Shown: positions 34,831 to 44,504 of the stretch, in pieces
Layout: every line of letters starts with the position of its first letter
How positions within the stretch are numbered: the stretch's first letter is position 1
Assembly (NCBI GenBank): GCA_035236585.1
Contig: CP141127.1
Location: 69,235,495-69,299,494, forward strand
DNA length: 64,000 nucleotides
Reading direction: 5' to 3'
Source of the DNA: Warburgia ugandensis
Lineage: Eukaryota; Streptophyta; Magnoliopsida; Canellales; Canellaceae
Made by a program: the position numbers and the translations under genes
The notes under the pieces: generated by a model
What the model was told of the DNA's origin: nothing
Database searches by the model: none
The model's input: only the letters and a program-made list of their open reading frames with translations

Positions 34831-35217
34831 GTCTCTTTAGCTCTTAAAATGAAAGCTCACATGAATCATCCCATTCAAATACCAAACCTTTTTTGTAAGC
34901 CTTGTCATGGATGCTGCAATGCATGAGAAGTCCTTAACAAATTTCCTACAATAACCTACCAACCCAAGGACACTCCTAATCTCATTTATGTTCCTCGGTC
35001 TTTCCCAACTCATCAGAGCTTCAATCTTTAATGGGTTGACTAAAATCCCATCACTACAAACTAAATAACCAAGGAAATTTATCTTTGTTTCCCAAAACTT
35101 ACACTTGCTAAGTTTCACATACTACTGGTGTTCCCTCAACAACTATAATGCAATATACAAATGTTGCTCATGCTCCTCCTTAGACCTCGAGTATATTAGC
35201 ACATCATCCACAAACAT
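34831..35217 (-). pseudogene. Tekay reverse transcriptase, 3' half, after LINE insertion
   Basis: The minus strand resumes inside the catalytic FVDD box with MFVDDVLIYSRSKEEHEQHL, then KLSKCKFWETKINFLGYLVC, then the segment around RSVLGLVGYCRKFVKDFS. These are the gypsy RT palm/thumb segments. The piece is divided from its 5' half (35568-36060) by a 350-bp LINE fragment. The frame also has a stop near 35115. Confidence 0.85.
35206..35217. repeat. Target-site duplication of the nested LINE, left copy
   Basis: ATCCACAAACAT here is repeated at 35568-35579. On the coding (minus) strand it is ATGTTTGTGGAT, encoding Met-Phe-Val-Asp of the RT active-site box, so these codons occur on both sides of the LINE. 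Confidence 0.85.
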
Positions 35218-35567
35218 CAATAGGTAATTTAGGGGTAAGACTAGAAAGGATAGAATTCAAAATGAAAATATTAGAGAAAATTTAGGGGTAGCACCCATAG
35301 GTAACAAGATGAGGGAGATTAGACTTAGATGGTTTGGACATGTTCAAAGGAGACCAACAACGGCACCAATTAGAAGGAGTGAGGCAATAAAAGTAGAAGG
35401 TTCTAAAAGGGCAAGGGGAAGGCCCAAAAGAACATGGATAGAAGTGGTGAGGAAAGATTTAAAAACTTTGGGACTAAATGAAGCCATGGTATTTAATAGA
35501 GTGGAATGGAGGAATAAGATTCATGTGGTCGACCCCTAATTGGGATAAGGTCTTGATGATGATGATG
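35218..35567 (+). mobile_element. 5'-truncated RTE LINE inserted in the Tekay RT
   Basis: About 350 bp on the plus strand, opposite to its host. The open segment 35309-35539 encodes [20 protein letters not shown] and continues [20 protein letters not shown], the C-terminal end of RTE reverse transcriptase. It ends ATTGGGATAAGGTCTTGATG plus (GAT)n, like the minus-strand LINE at 18329. Severe 5' truncation is usual for LINE insertions. This copy has an open frame and looks younger than its host. Confidence 0.85.
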
Positions 35568-36060
35568 ATCCACAAACATGATAACAAATTGATTCAAATG
35601 AGGAAGATTTGATTCATCATTCTCAAAAATGCCACTGGAGCATTTATCAACCCAAAAGGCATCACTACAAACTCGAAATGACCATATGGAGTCCCAAAAT
35701 GCTGTCTTAAGGATATCTTCATCCCTTCCTTGTAACTGATGGTATCTAGATCACATGTGAATCTTAGAAAAAAATATAGATCCCCTTACCTGATCAAGTA
35801 GATCGTTAATACTCAACAATGGGTATTTGTTCTTAATTATCACCCTATTCAATTGTCGGTAGTTAATGCATAACCTTAGTGTGTCATCTTTCTTTGTTGT
35901 AAACAACATTGGAGCTCCCCATGGCAAAGTACTAGGGCAAATGAAACTCTTACCTTTCAACTCCTCCAACTACACCTTTAGCTCCTATAATTCAGTAGGC
36001 AGCATTCGGTGTGGAGCAAATGAAATTGGAGAAATGCCGAGATAAAGCTCAAAGCAAAGT
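35568..36060 (-). pseudogene. Tekay reverse transcriptase, 5' half
   Basis: The minus strand shows the pre-RT segment VREFVDIFPNEFLALSPRRE near 36060-36110, and in an open frame at 35751-35969 [20 protein letters not shown], then [18 protein letters not shown] and [14 protein letters not shown]. After a stop comes [19 protein letters not shown] at about 35620-35680. It then reaches the FVD of the active site, where the LINE lies. These are the fingers and palm motifs of gypsy RT. Frameshifts near 36000 and stops make it non-functional. Confidence 0.85.
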
Positions 36061-36109
36061 TGACTTCCCTCCTTGGAGATAATGCTAGAAATTCATTAGG
36101 GAAAATGTC

Positions 36110-36580
36110 TACAAATTCCCTTACTATTGGAATGAATTCATTACTGGCATCAACAGCATCACAACCTACCATGCTCACCATCCACCCACTATAGTCTTTC
36201 TGGCGTTTATAGCCACCATGGACTTGTGGGCAACCATAATCCTTAGTGGTGGAGAAATAAAAATGAACACCACTAGGTAAGACAAAACTAACCCTCTTTC
36301 GACTATAGCTAATAATGGTATAATACTTGGACAAGAAATCCACGCTCATGATTACATCATAAGGAGTAATATCCATCACTACCAAATCAAGCATCACCTT
36401 ATGACCTACCATGTTAATATCACATCCTCAACAATTTCTATTTGAGGTAATGCTCACCCCTATTGGCAACTCAACTTGAAATATTGAGTGTGGTTCAGTG
36501 TCCAAGCTTAAGTCTTGAATAGTTGAAGATGAAATAAAAGAATGTGTCGCACTAGAATCAAACAACACTCTGACCCAAGT
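36110..36580 (-). pseudogene. Tekay aspartic protease, degenerate
   Basis: The minus strand gives VLFDSSATHSFISSS at about 36535-36575, where the usual active-site triad DSG reads DSS (Gly to Ser). It continues to a stop before the open frame 35978-36412, which starts GHKVMLDLVVMDITPYDVIM and carries the typical second half of the fold (SVDFLSKYYTIISY). The protease would process the Gag-Pol polyprotein. Both the active-site change and the stop point to loss of function. Confidence 0.8.
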
Positions 36581-36639
36581 ATGAAATAGTAAAAATGTAC
36601 CTTCTATAACGGTGTAGTTGAACTAGGTTTTTAACTACG

Positions 36640-37610
36640 ATAGCACATAAACTCTGCCTTGCTTCCTTTGCTTAAAAGTAGGGGTATGCCTCTCACTAGT
36701 GCATCAGTCCTTTGTGTTAGTGGCCAACTACTCTGTACAATGCTTTGCATTACTCTCAACCTAGGACAATCTCTCTTGAAATGGCCTTCCTCGCCATAAC
36801 AAAAATAAGTCATAGTGACCATTCCAAGAGGTAGAGATTTCCTCTGGTCCATGCTACTATGTGAGTGAGATTTCCTAAAACTTCTCTCCCTAAACTCTAG
36901 TGCACTCATTTCCCTACCCTGATCCTGCTCAATCAATTGGGCTCTATCTATAGCCTCTGTATAATCTTCCAATCAGTTGGTGCACTCATGTTTGATTATC
37001 TAAACTATGTCGAATAGAAGACCTTAGACCCTGAATGAAGAGGTAGGCCATATCCCTAGCAGTGGGTATCATCGATGGTGCATAACATGACAATTGGTCA
37101 AACTTGGCAACATACTATCCCATAGTCATGTCACGCTATGCGAGCCTTGAGAAAACTGCTACTTTACCATCTCTTTGTGCCAGGTAGGCCTCCTTGAGAA
37201 GTTCCCAAGTCCACTCCTCATCATCTTTAACACCCTTTTCTGCTCTCCACAAGTGGATAGCCAGCACTTGTGAACTAAAATGTGACCACCCTTACCTTAA
37301 GATCTTTGTTGATTTTTAGTTCCTTGAAGATCCTTTCGATTTGCTCTAACCAATCCACTACATTAGTGGGATTTGACATCCCATCAAACTTGAGTGGCCT
37401 CAACTTCCTAAACTCTTGTAATGCAAATGTTTCCTTGCTTACACCCTCATTAGAAGCTCGAGGGATTAGCACAACTGGGGTTTGAACTTCTACTCCCTTA
37501 CTAATGGCTTTGGCGATTGCCTCAGGGATCTGCCCTATAACGTCCTGGACCAGATCACGTACATGCAATGCTAATCCTCTAGAACTATAGACATTGCTCC
37601 TAGTCTAAAC
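36640..37610 (-). pseudogene. Tekay gag with damaged zinc knuckle
   Basis: The N-terminal part in the open frame 37275-37568 contains EFRKLRPLKFDGMSNPTNVV and DWLEQIERIFKELKI, the capsid-like gag core. The C-terminal part at 36631-36972 contains FCYGEEGHFKRDCPRL, the CCHC zinc knuckle. Aligned on its GEEGH core, the first two zinc-binding Cys positions are Tyr (TGT to TAT, both G-to-A changes), so it would not bind zinc normally. Stops and frameshifts lie between the two parts. Gag would form the particle and bind the element RNA. Confidence 0.8.
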
Positions 37611-37777
37611 CATGAATGTGCCTTGCAAAAATATCAAAGAATATGAGTTAGTCACTTATCAAACAAGTTGACAATAATCAACAATCAACAAAGGTAATTT
37701 AGAAGATACTAAATATATACATTTTCTCTATCAAGAAAAATTACAAAATAAGTTATTCCCAAGCGACCTATCACCTT

Positions 37778-37789
37778 GCTCTGATACCA
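37778..37789 (-). promoter_or_regulatory. Primer binding site (initiator tRNA-Met type)
   Basis: The minus strand reads TGGTATCAGAGC, the sequence complementary to the 3' end of plant initiator tRNA-Met used by many gypsy and copia elements. It lies three bases inside the 5' LTR, as expected. Confidence 0.9.
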
Positions 37790-37792
37790 AGC

Positions 37793-40700
37793 TTTCCCAA
37801 CCCCAATCCTTGAGGCTACAGTTTAAAGTAATCAAACAATAACAATTGGCTCAAATGAAGCCTATGTACCTTTTTTTTTATTTTAATTGTAGCAGAAGTG
37901 ACAATGGAGCTATATGCTCTTGTCATGTGCAAGTTACAGTTTAGATAATAGAATTTTTAATTGCTTAATTCTATTAAAATTTTGGTAGAGTCTCCCCTAC
38001 TTTTTGGACTTAGGCAATTAACAATGCGATTCACCTAATAGACAGTATAATAATTCTAAAATGTTTATAGGAGATTCAGTTGCCACACAATTCCCCATAG
38101 TAATTTACTAAAACTTTTGCTTGCTAACTTGAAGTTTTACTTGAATCTCATACATACATCATCAACATAAAATATACAGAATGTTAGAAATATATGCATA
38201 GGGCTACTCATTAGATAATAGAACACAATTCATATTCATCACCAACATACAGATACATATATAGTACAAAATTTGTCATCATCAATTAGTCAAGCTTCAT
38301 TCAATTCCATCAAGAGCCTTTCCCTTATCAGCTTGACTGTTACTTGAAAAATAATAAGGAGAGTTGCGAAGCCTAGTAAGGAGAAAAAACTAAACCCATG
38401 CATATCTACTCATTCATATCCAACCCTAGAACATTCATTTTCATTTTTAACCAGTAATCAATAAGTAACTAGCATGTATTATCAGATATAACATTCTAGT
38501 ATTAGAATATATACATAGTTTATTCCAAATTCAAACTATAAAGCCATAATCATTGCATGCAAATAAACCCATGCAATATCCAATCACATGAGTTTCATTT
38601 TCATTTCAACGTATAAGTAACAAAGTCATGAACATGTAATATTACGCATAACATATGGACATCCAACCAAAACTACAGTTTATTCCAAATTCAAACTGAA
38701 GGACCATAAGCATCATTTAGATAAAATAGTACAAAAATGTATTTCATTTTATTATTCCCTCAGCAATGATAAACAAATATGGTATCATCTCACTGATCAA
38801 GTTCCCTCTAGATTTACCATCTTTGGAGGCTCTAGCATAGTTGTAATCAACTAGGCAGCCCTTTCCCTTAGGGTTTTCCATCTTAGAAAAATCAGAGCCT
38901 GACAACTCATCTCTAAGGATTTACCATCTCAGGTGGCTCCATCATGATCCCAAAAGACCAGGAAGCCCTTTCCTGCAAGGTTTACCATTTTGAGATGCTC
39001 AATACCTGACAGCTCATCCTTTAGGGTTTAGCATCTTAAGTGGCTCCACTGTGATTCCAAAGAACTAGGCAGCCCTTTCACTCAAGGTTTACCATCTTGG
39101 GAGGCTCAATAACCAATAATCCTTTCCTTAGGGTTTACCATCTTGGGTAGCTTTACCTTAGTTGCAATCAACTAGGTAGCCCTTTCCCTTAGGGTTTACC
39201 ATCTTGGAAAGTATCCTCAGAGTCTACTGGGTGACCTTTAGGGCTTACTATCTTGAGATTGACCATTTCATCGCAATTAACATCATCATAATGGTTAAGC
39301 ATGGTTAATCAAAATATCACTTAACAATTTCAATAAGTAATTACAATTCATATTATTCATTTAATTGATATAATGGTATCTATATTCTACCCATTCATAG
39401 TGTTAATTACAAGTTGACATATTAATAAGAATTTCAGGATAAAGAAGGATTTAGGGTCCTTATTTGAGTTCTAAGTGAAAAATCAATTATCAATACCATC
39501 CAAACTACATTCAAAACTAGTGTTAAGAATACAAGTTCTAAGTAAATTTTAGAATTCCATGCAATTTAATAAAATTACTTCAAGATCTCTACTCGTAATG
39601 TCATTGATCTAACTTGTGACATCTATATTGATGATCAGGACACCAATTGGTCATTATCAACTTAGATAGGCACCATTGGTCTTAAATCCATGGTCCAGAT
39701 CTAATGCATACCTGTAGAGGTTTCAATTCTCATCATTAAAGGTAAGTTATTCAATAATTCATTGATTTTAACCATAACCCAAGTCTGATCACCTTTCCTA
39801 AACACCGATCACCACCAATTGAGTTTTGGATTGTCAGATCAGATCTTGGATCAACTAGTACATATTTTGGTCTTTCATTTCTGAACAATCATTACTGATG
39901 TGTAATTGAAGTCACATTTTTTCATAGATCTACCTTCCGGTCATGCTCTTAACAATCAGATGTTAACGTCTCAAATTTTTCTTATGCAATACCAAGTTTT
40001 CGATAAAAAATTTCAGGATTAATTGATTCCTAATTTATGATCCATCTTTATAGAAGAAATGATTAGGTGTGATTTATCCAAATCACAAAAATTCTATTTT
40101 TCCAATTTTTAAGGGTTTGTTGAAAAAGTTCACCTTCACTAGAGAAGGTAAACGGATTTTAGTCATCGCAAGCGCTTCACATAGTACCCATTTTTGTAAA
40201 TTTTTACATGAAAATGCTCAAAATAACCTAAAATTTAGTTTTTTAGTGCTTTCCATCCTCAATTTCCAATAAAATTGAGATTTTGGCTGGATTTTTCAAT
40301 TTTTTTTTTTTAAGTTGTCGGTGTCACTATTTTTCTAAAATTCCAACATTGTTTCTTAGTCGATCATCATGAAACCAAAGGAGTTTTGCTTTTAATTGTC
40401 TAAGGAACAAAATGAAAGGTACTAATCATTGATCATATGCCATTCTATTGACTATGTTTTTCAACTACTTAGTTTTCTCATGGGTTTCACCATTCCTATC
40501 ATAAAAAATTGATGATAGTAACAATGAATGGTGGTTGGGAATGGTTGGGAGGGAAAAAGGAAGAGAAGAAAATAAAAGGGAGAAGGGCTTTCCAGATTAG
40601 CCTCTCTTTGGTTGGTTTAAAGTGATCATTCACCCTTTATCTTTGCCGACAAATTTCGTGGGAGGAGAACCCGAAAGGAGGATGGAACAATAGTGGTGGG

Positions 40701-41384
40701 GTCAGAGGGCGGCATCGGTTTTCTTTCACTGAAGGAGGAGAAACTAAAAGTCCTGGTTCTCGATCAAGGAGAAGGAAAATTACAAGGTAAAAGCTATTTG
40801 TGATGGCTTTTCCCTTGTTTCTTCACTTTAAGATACATGGAGGGAGGGGCAGCTGAGTCCACATGGTGAGTTTGACTCCCAAGTGCTGACTCGCTTCCTA
40901 ACTTGCATTGTCAAAATAGTTAGTACAGGGATGCCATTATCAATTTGGACCACCTTTTCATTTGTAAAATTTTTGAATCTTTGGGTCTCGGTCCCCATTT
41001 CACATGTTCTTAGTGTCCTTGGAAAGCTCTCATTGAGCACAATCCAATAATCTACCTTTCATCATCAATTTCAATGTTTTAATTTACTTTTGAATTTATT
41101 TCATAATTACTTGATTTGTGATAAAGTTTCACTTCAAAGAAAAATTCCCTAAAGTTTGCTATGAATCTAGAAAACATTTTGTGTCATTTGATCCTTAACA
41201 AGATACAATATTTAATAAATTTTGAGGATTCAAAATTTACTCAAAATTGCATTCAATTTACAATCGAACTCATGTTGGACCCACCTACTTAATCCCTCCT
41301 TGTTTGTCCTATTTCACCAAATTTGAGACGATAAACAAGTTAATTCATCTTTAACCTAATTTTTTTTGGGACACGGGTGTGACA
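37793..41384 (-). mobile_element. Tekay element, 5' LTR
   Basis: This LTR is 3592 bp; on the minus strand it starts TGTCACACCCGTGTCCC at 41384 and ends GGGTTGGGAAA at 37793, next to the primer binding site. It matches the other LTR along its length, including the TTTACCATCTTGGG repeats (38810-39250) and the CACTAAG motif (minus strand, 41006-41025). The last bases differ from the expected TGTGACA, by substitution. The short ORFs at 40069-40272 and 40828-41040 are chance frames. Confidence 0.9.
38810..39250. repeat. Imperfect tandem repeat in Tekay 5' LTR
   Basis: This is the counterpart of 30180-30720, with about eight units built on TTTACCATCTTGGG. Unit number and spacing differ slightly from the other LTR. 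Confidence 0.8.
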
Positions 41385-42070
41385 GAGGTACCAAAATTTT
41401 GTATACTTGATACAGCTATGATAAGCATTTTTCCAATTTGGGCATCATGGGAAGCCCCACTAGAATTGGTTTACACCTCCCCATGTGTTGAGGATGGAGT
41501 CTCTCCGTTATGATATTGGAAGTGAGCACACAGACAAACTGGATTTGGGTTGTAGATGCATAGTGGTCCATGTGTTTCTATTATGACTTCAGTGGAAGAA
41601 TGATGTTGCAACCTATATTGAGTGATAGTACTTGTGTTGATGTGGCATGATGATGCCTGGATATTTTATGGTATAAGTACTCATGACTTGATTAACATGG
41701 AGACATGTATGCTTGGGATCACTCGCCGTTGTTGATATTTATGATTTTTACAAGTTTACTATGATTTTGGACTCATGTTATTATCTGACATATTTTATAA
41801 ATAGCATGGATTTATATAGACATGAATGCATTATAGATATTGAACTCATGTGGTATCACAGTTGGATTTACTTACGAAAATGAGATAAATGTATTTCATC
41901 TCATGAACTTGATGTAGTGATTTTATATCAATGCATTTCAGAATTACACTATGATTATACATGATTGAGATTTTTATCCTAGGTTGGATATGTAAGTTAC
42001 AGACTCATGAGTGTATTCTGAGTGTTGAGACACTCTTGAGAACCTAGAGATAAGGTACTACCTTAAAGTG
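41385..42070 (+). mobile_element. Element A, left LTR, part 2
   Basis: It continues the LTR after the Tekay insertion. It matches 46975-47640 in the right LTR, including the CATCATGGGAAG, GATGCATAGTGGTCCAT, GGATATTTTATGGTAT and TGAGACACTCTTG landmarks. It breaks off near 42070. The last 750 or so bases present in the right LTR (47640-48241 plus 53788 onward) and any primer binding site are missing, so the LTR/internal junction is deleted. Confidence 0.75.
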
Positions 42071-42127
42071 CTGTTGATGTTTAGTTAAAAAGGAAAACTC
42101 CCACAAATTTGTATTAACTTTAAAACA

Positions 42128-43180
42128 TATGGCTCCTTCGAGGAGGATGAAGTCTACCCTCGCCACCCTGGCCACCATACTTATCAAGCCTTTAGGACAG
42201 GAGAGATAGGTGGAAGAGTTTATAGCACAGGTGATTCAAGGCATCTTGCCACAACTCCAGTAGCAGTGTGGTCAGGCACAACCTGCAACAATATTTGAGT
42301 GAGCAGGCTCAATTACAAACTATAGTTGCTCCGAGTACTATGAAGGGTATTTTGTGAGGAGGTCCTGATGAGGTTGATAAGTTGTTGGAACAATTTTAGG
42401 GAATGATTCCATCATTCCCAGTTGAGGGTGACATAGATGTGGCAAAGAGATTGACCTTTGAGGTAGAGAAGGCCTTTAAGTCCATGGAGGTGCCTGCAGA
42501 TAATCAGGTACAAATTGCTACATACATTCTTAACTTGAGAGGCTGGATTTTTGTGACAGATGGTAGAGAAGACCCACTTTATTAGTAGTAGTAGTATCAC
42601 TTAGAAAGACTTTGAGAGAATCTTCAATGGTACGTACATTTAGCTCCATGCTTGAAAAATGAAGGAAAAGAGTTTTCTTTTTTTTCTTTAGAGTAGGTTA
42701 ATCTTACGGTTTAGCAATGTGAGAGCTGTTTTACCTAGTTGAGGAGATTTGCTCTTAATACTTGCATGATTGACTCCTAGGTAGCATATTGATTTGTATA
42801 TGCTTGAGACCGAGGTTGAGGGATAGAGTTTCGTTACCATAGCACCCTAGCAATAGAGATAGCATCTAATCTTGAGCAAGACTTTCTCATGAATTAGGTA
42901 GATTGGAAGGATAGTGAGAAGGGTAGCAGCTTTGTTGGATAGTCTAGTAAGAGCAAGAGGCCCTTCTTCTGACAAGGTAATAGAGACCCTAGAGTAAGCT
43001 ATAGATTACTAGACAGAGCTACGAGGTTGAGTAGAGGTGGTGCTTAAGGTACAAGAAGGCCCATCTGGGCTAGCCATGTCCTCAAGAAAGATGACATCAA
43101 TATCAACAGCATTAATAACCATGGTAGATATGGCCATCGGCCATCACAATGCTATGATAGGGAGAGTCTGAACATTTCAT
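42128..43180 (+). pseudogene. Element A gag remnant
   Basis: It begins with a Met codon in MAPSRRMKSTLATLATI and is soon stopped. The open frame 42403-42585 encodes the gag-core-like LTFEVEKAFKSMEVPADNQ and QIATYILNLRG, matching the part of gypsy gag that reads as a helical capsid segment. Text near 43115-43160 (YGHRPSQCYD) may be the remains of the zinc knuckle region. Many stops. Its neighbour downstream is a protease relic, in the usual order. Confidence 0.65.
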
Positions 43181-43688
43181 TAGGAACTATCCTAGGAGAT
43201 AAGAGGACAGATAAATAAAAAGTGGGGCCCAAATAGATGTGATTCCATGAAGTTAGGGCAAGTGTTCATCGTCACTTCGAGGTAGGTATAGACCTCAAAT
43301 ACGATTGCATAAGGTATATTTCTATTTGCAGACGTGCAAGCTAAGGTCTCATTTGATTTAAGATCCACACACTCATTCATTTTTAGCTTTTTTGCTTCTT
43401 GTGCAAAAATGCATGTGCATGCTTTGGACTTTGGATTGGATGTGATGGCACATGATTGTATCGTAATATGTAATATGTCATCTTATACATTATTAAAGTT
43501 TGATTGCTAATTTATACTTGTGGGTAGCCAATGAGGGTGAGTGCATGAGACACTACTAGGCTTTTAGGTGCTCACAACATAGTCATGATTTTGGCTGAAA
43601 AGCTTGCAAGATGATTTTAGTTTGTGACTTTGGTTTTGGCGTGTGTTGTCAAAAATGACTTATTTGACTTGTTTACCTAGCATGTGTC
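43181..43688. other. Element A, degenerate linker between gag and protease
   Basis: I see no conserved motif here. The minus-strand open frame at 43192-43380 runs against the element and is taken as chance. Confidence 0.45.
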
Positions 43689-44030
43689 TTGGAAAAGACT
43701 TGTTTGGCATTGTTTCCAATGAGAGAGTTCCTTCAGGATGTAACCATTAAGATCATGGGTGGGTTGATGCATGGTGTTCTTATCCTCCTCGACATAGTTG
43801 ATTTTGACATTATTTTAATGATGGACGGGTTGCAACATCATGGGAGTGCCATGGGAGCTTGCATCATCTTTGCTGTGAAATCAATACAACACTACTAAAA
43901 GGGTTTCAAGTCTTCTTGACAAGCATATTTGTGGATTTGTAGCCTTTTTCAATTCCACAAGCAAGGGTTTTGGATGTGTGCTAATGCAACATGGCAAAGT
44001 GATTGCCTATTTTATGAGTTGATATGCTCT
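43689..44030 (+). pseudogene. Element A protease tail fused to RNase H relic; reverse transcriptase deleted
   Basis: The open frame 43689-43898 contains LLDIVDFDIILMMDGLQHHG, the second half of a gypsy aspartic protease (usual form DFDVILGMDWL). Only about 40 bases past its stop, GFGCVLMQHGKVIAYFM appears at about 43965-44020, which is the start of an RNase H domain. The whole reverse transcriptase, normally about 500 codons, is therefore absent, so A is an internally deleted, non-autonomous relic. Confidence 0.65.
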
Positions 44031-44504
44031 AAGTTGACTTAACATGGATATATTTTAGTAACTAATATGCTTTGGGTTAACTTTTTCATGGATTTGCCTA
44101 CTTTATAAGCTTATATGCTCTAAGATGATTAATGTTGATTTGCCTATGTTATGAGGTGATACGCTTTGAGATTATTGACATGGGTTTGGTTACTTCATGA
44201 CCTAACATGCATAGAGATGATTGGGCATGAATTACCTATTTTGGGATGTAATTTCAATGTCATTCCATTTTATTGTCGATTGTAGCATGATGGATGAGTA
44301 TTAAAGCATGCAATGGAAGGGGCTCATTATAGCTAAAGCATACAAAAAAGCTACTCTAATAAGTGAAGTACAAACTTAGAGCTAAAGTTGGGAATCATGT
44401 GATCTTCTAAAGATATCTCCAATCAAAGGAGTTATCAAATTCTGAAGAAGAAGGAAATTGAAGGACAAATAAATTCTATGGGATAAAGACCTCTCATAAA
44501 TCAT
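44031..44504 (+). other. Element A internal remnant with short repeats
   Basis: Three to five loose repeats of about 70 bases built on ATATGCTCTAAG / ATATGCTTTGGG lie at 44020-44215. The rest is featureless and reaches the start of the right LTR near 44505. No integrase is present. Confidence 0.45.

Larger units (their letters stand above)
29190..41384 (-). mobile_element. Complete Tekay/Del-type Ty3/gypsy retrotransposon, decayed
   Basis: A 12.2-kb element on the minus strand with both LTRs, a primer binding site, gag, protease, reverse transcriptase, RNase H and integrase in the Ty3/gypsy order, and a polypurine tract. The integrase C-terminus (DPSHVLEWTDL, then VKVIWQHHWVEDAT) is the Tekay/Del chromovirus type. 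It lies in the left LTR of element A, flanked by GAGGT at 29186-29190 and 41385-41389; the left copy shares its T with the element end, a one-base ambiguity. LTR identity is about 85% by eye over about 200 bases. All coding parts carry stops or frameshifts, and the RT is split by a LINE. Confidence 0.9.

Noticed and set aside
37793-41384. Reading 29190-32868 and 37793-41384 as two separate solo LTRs
   Set aside because: They are in direct orientation, enclose a primer binding site, gag-pol and polypurine tract, and share outer flanks, so they are the two LTRs of one element.
29186-41389. TGAGG as the target-site duplication of the Tekay element
   Set aside because: TGAGG at 29185-29189 has no match to the right; GAGGT on both sides is perfect if the element's first base was lost or shared.
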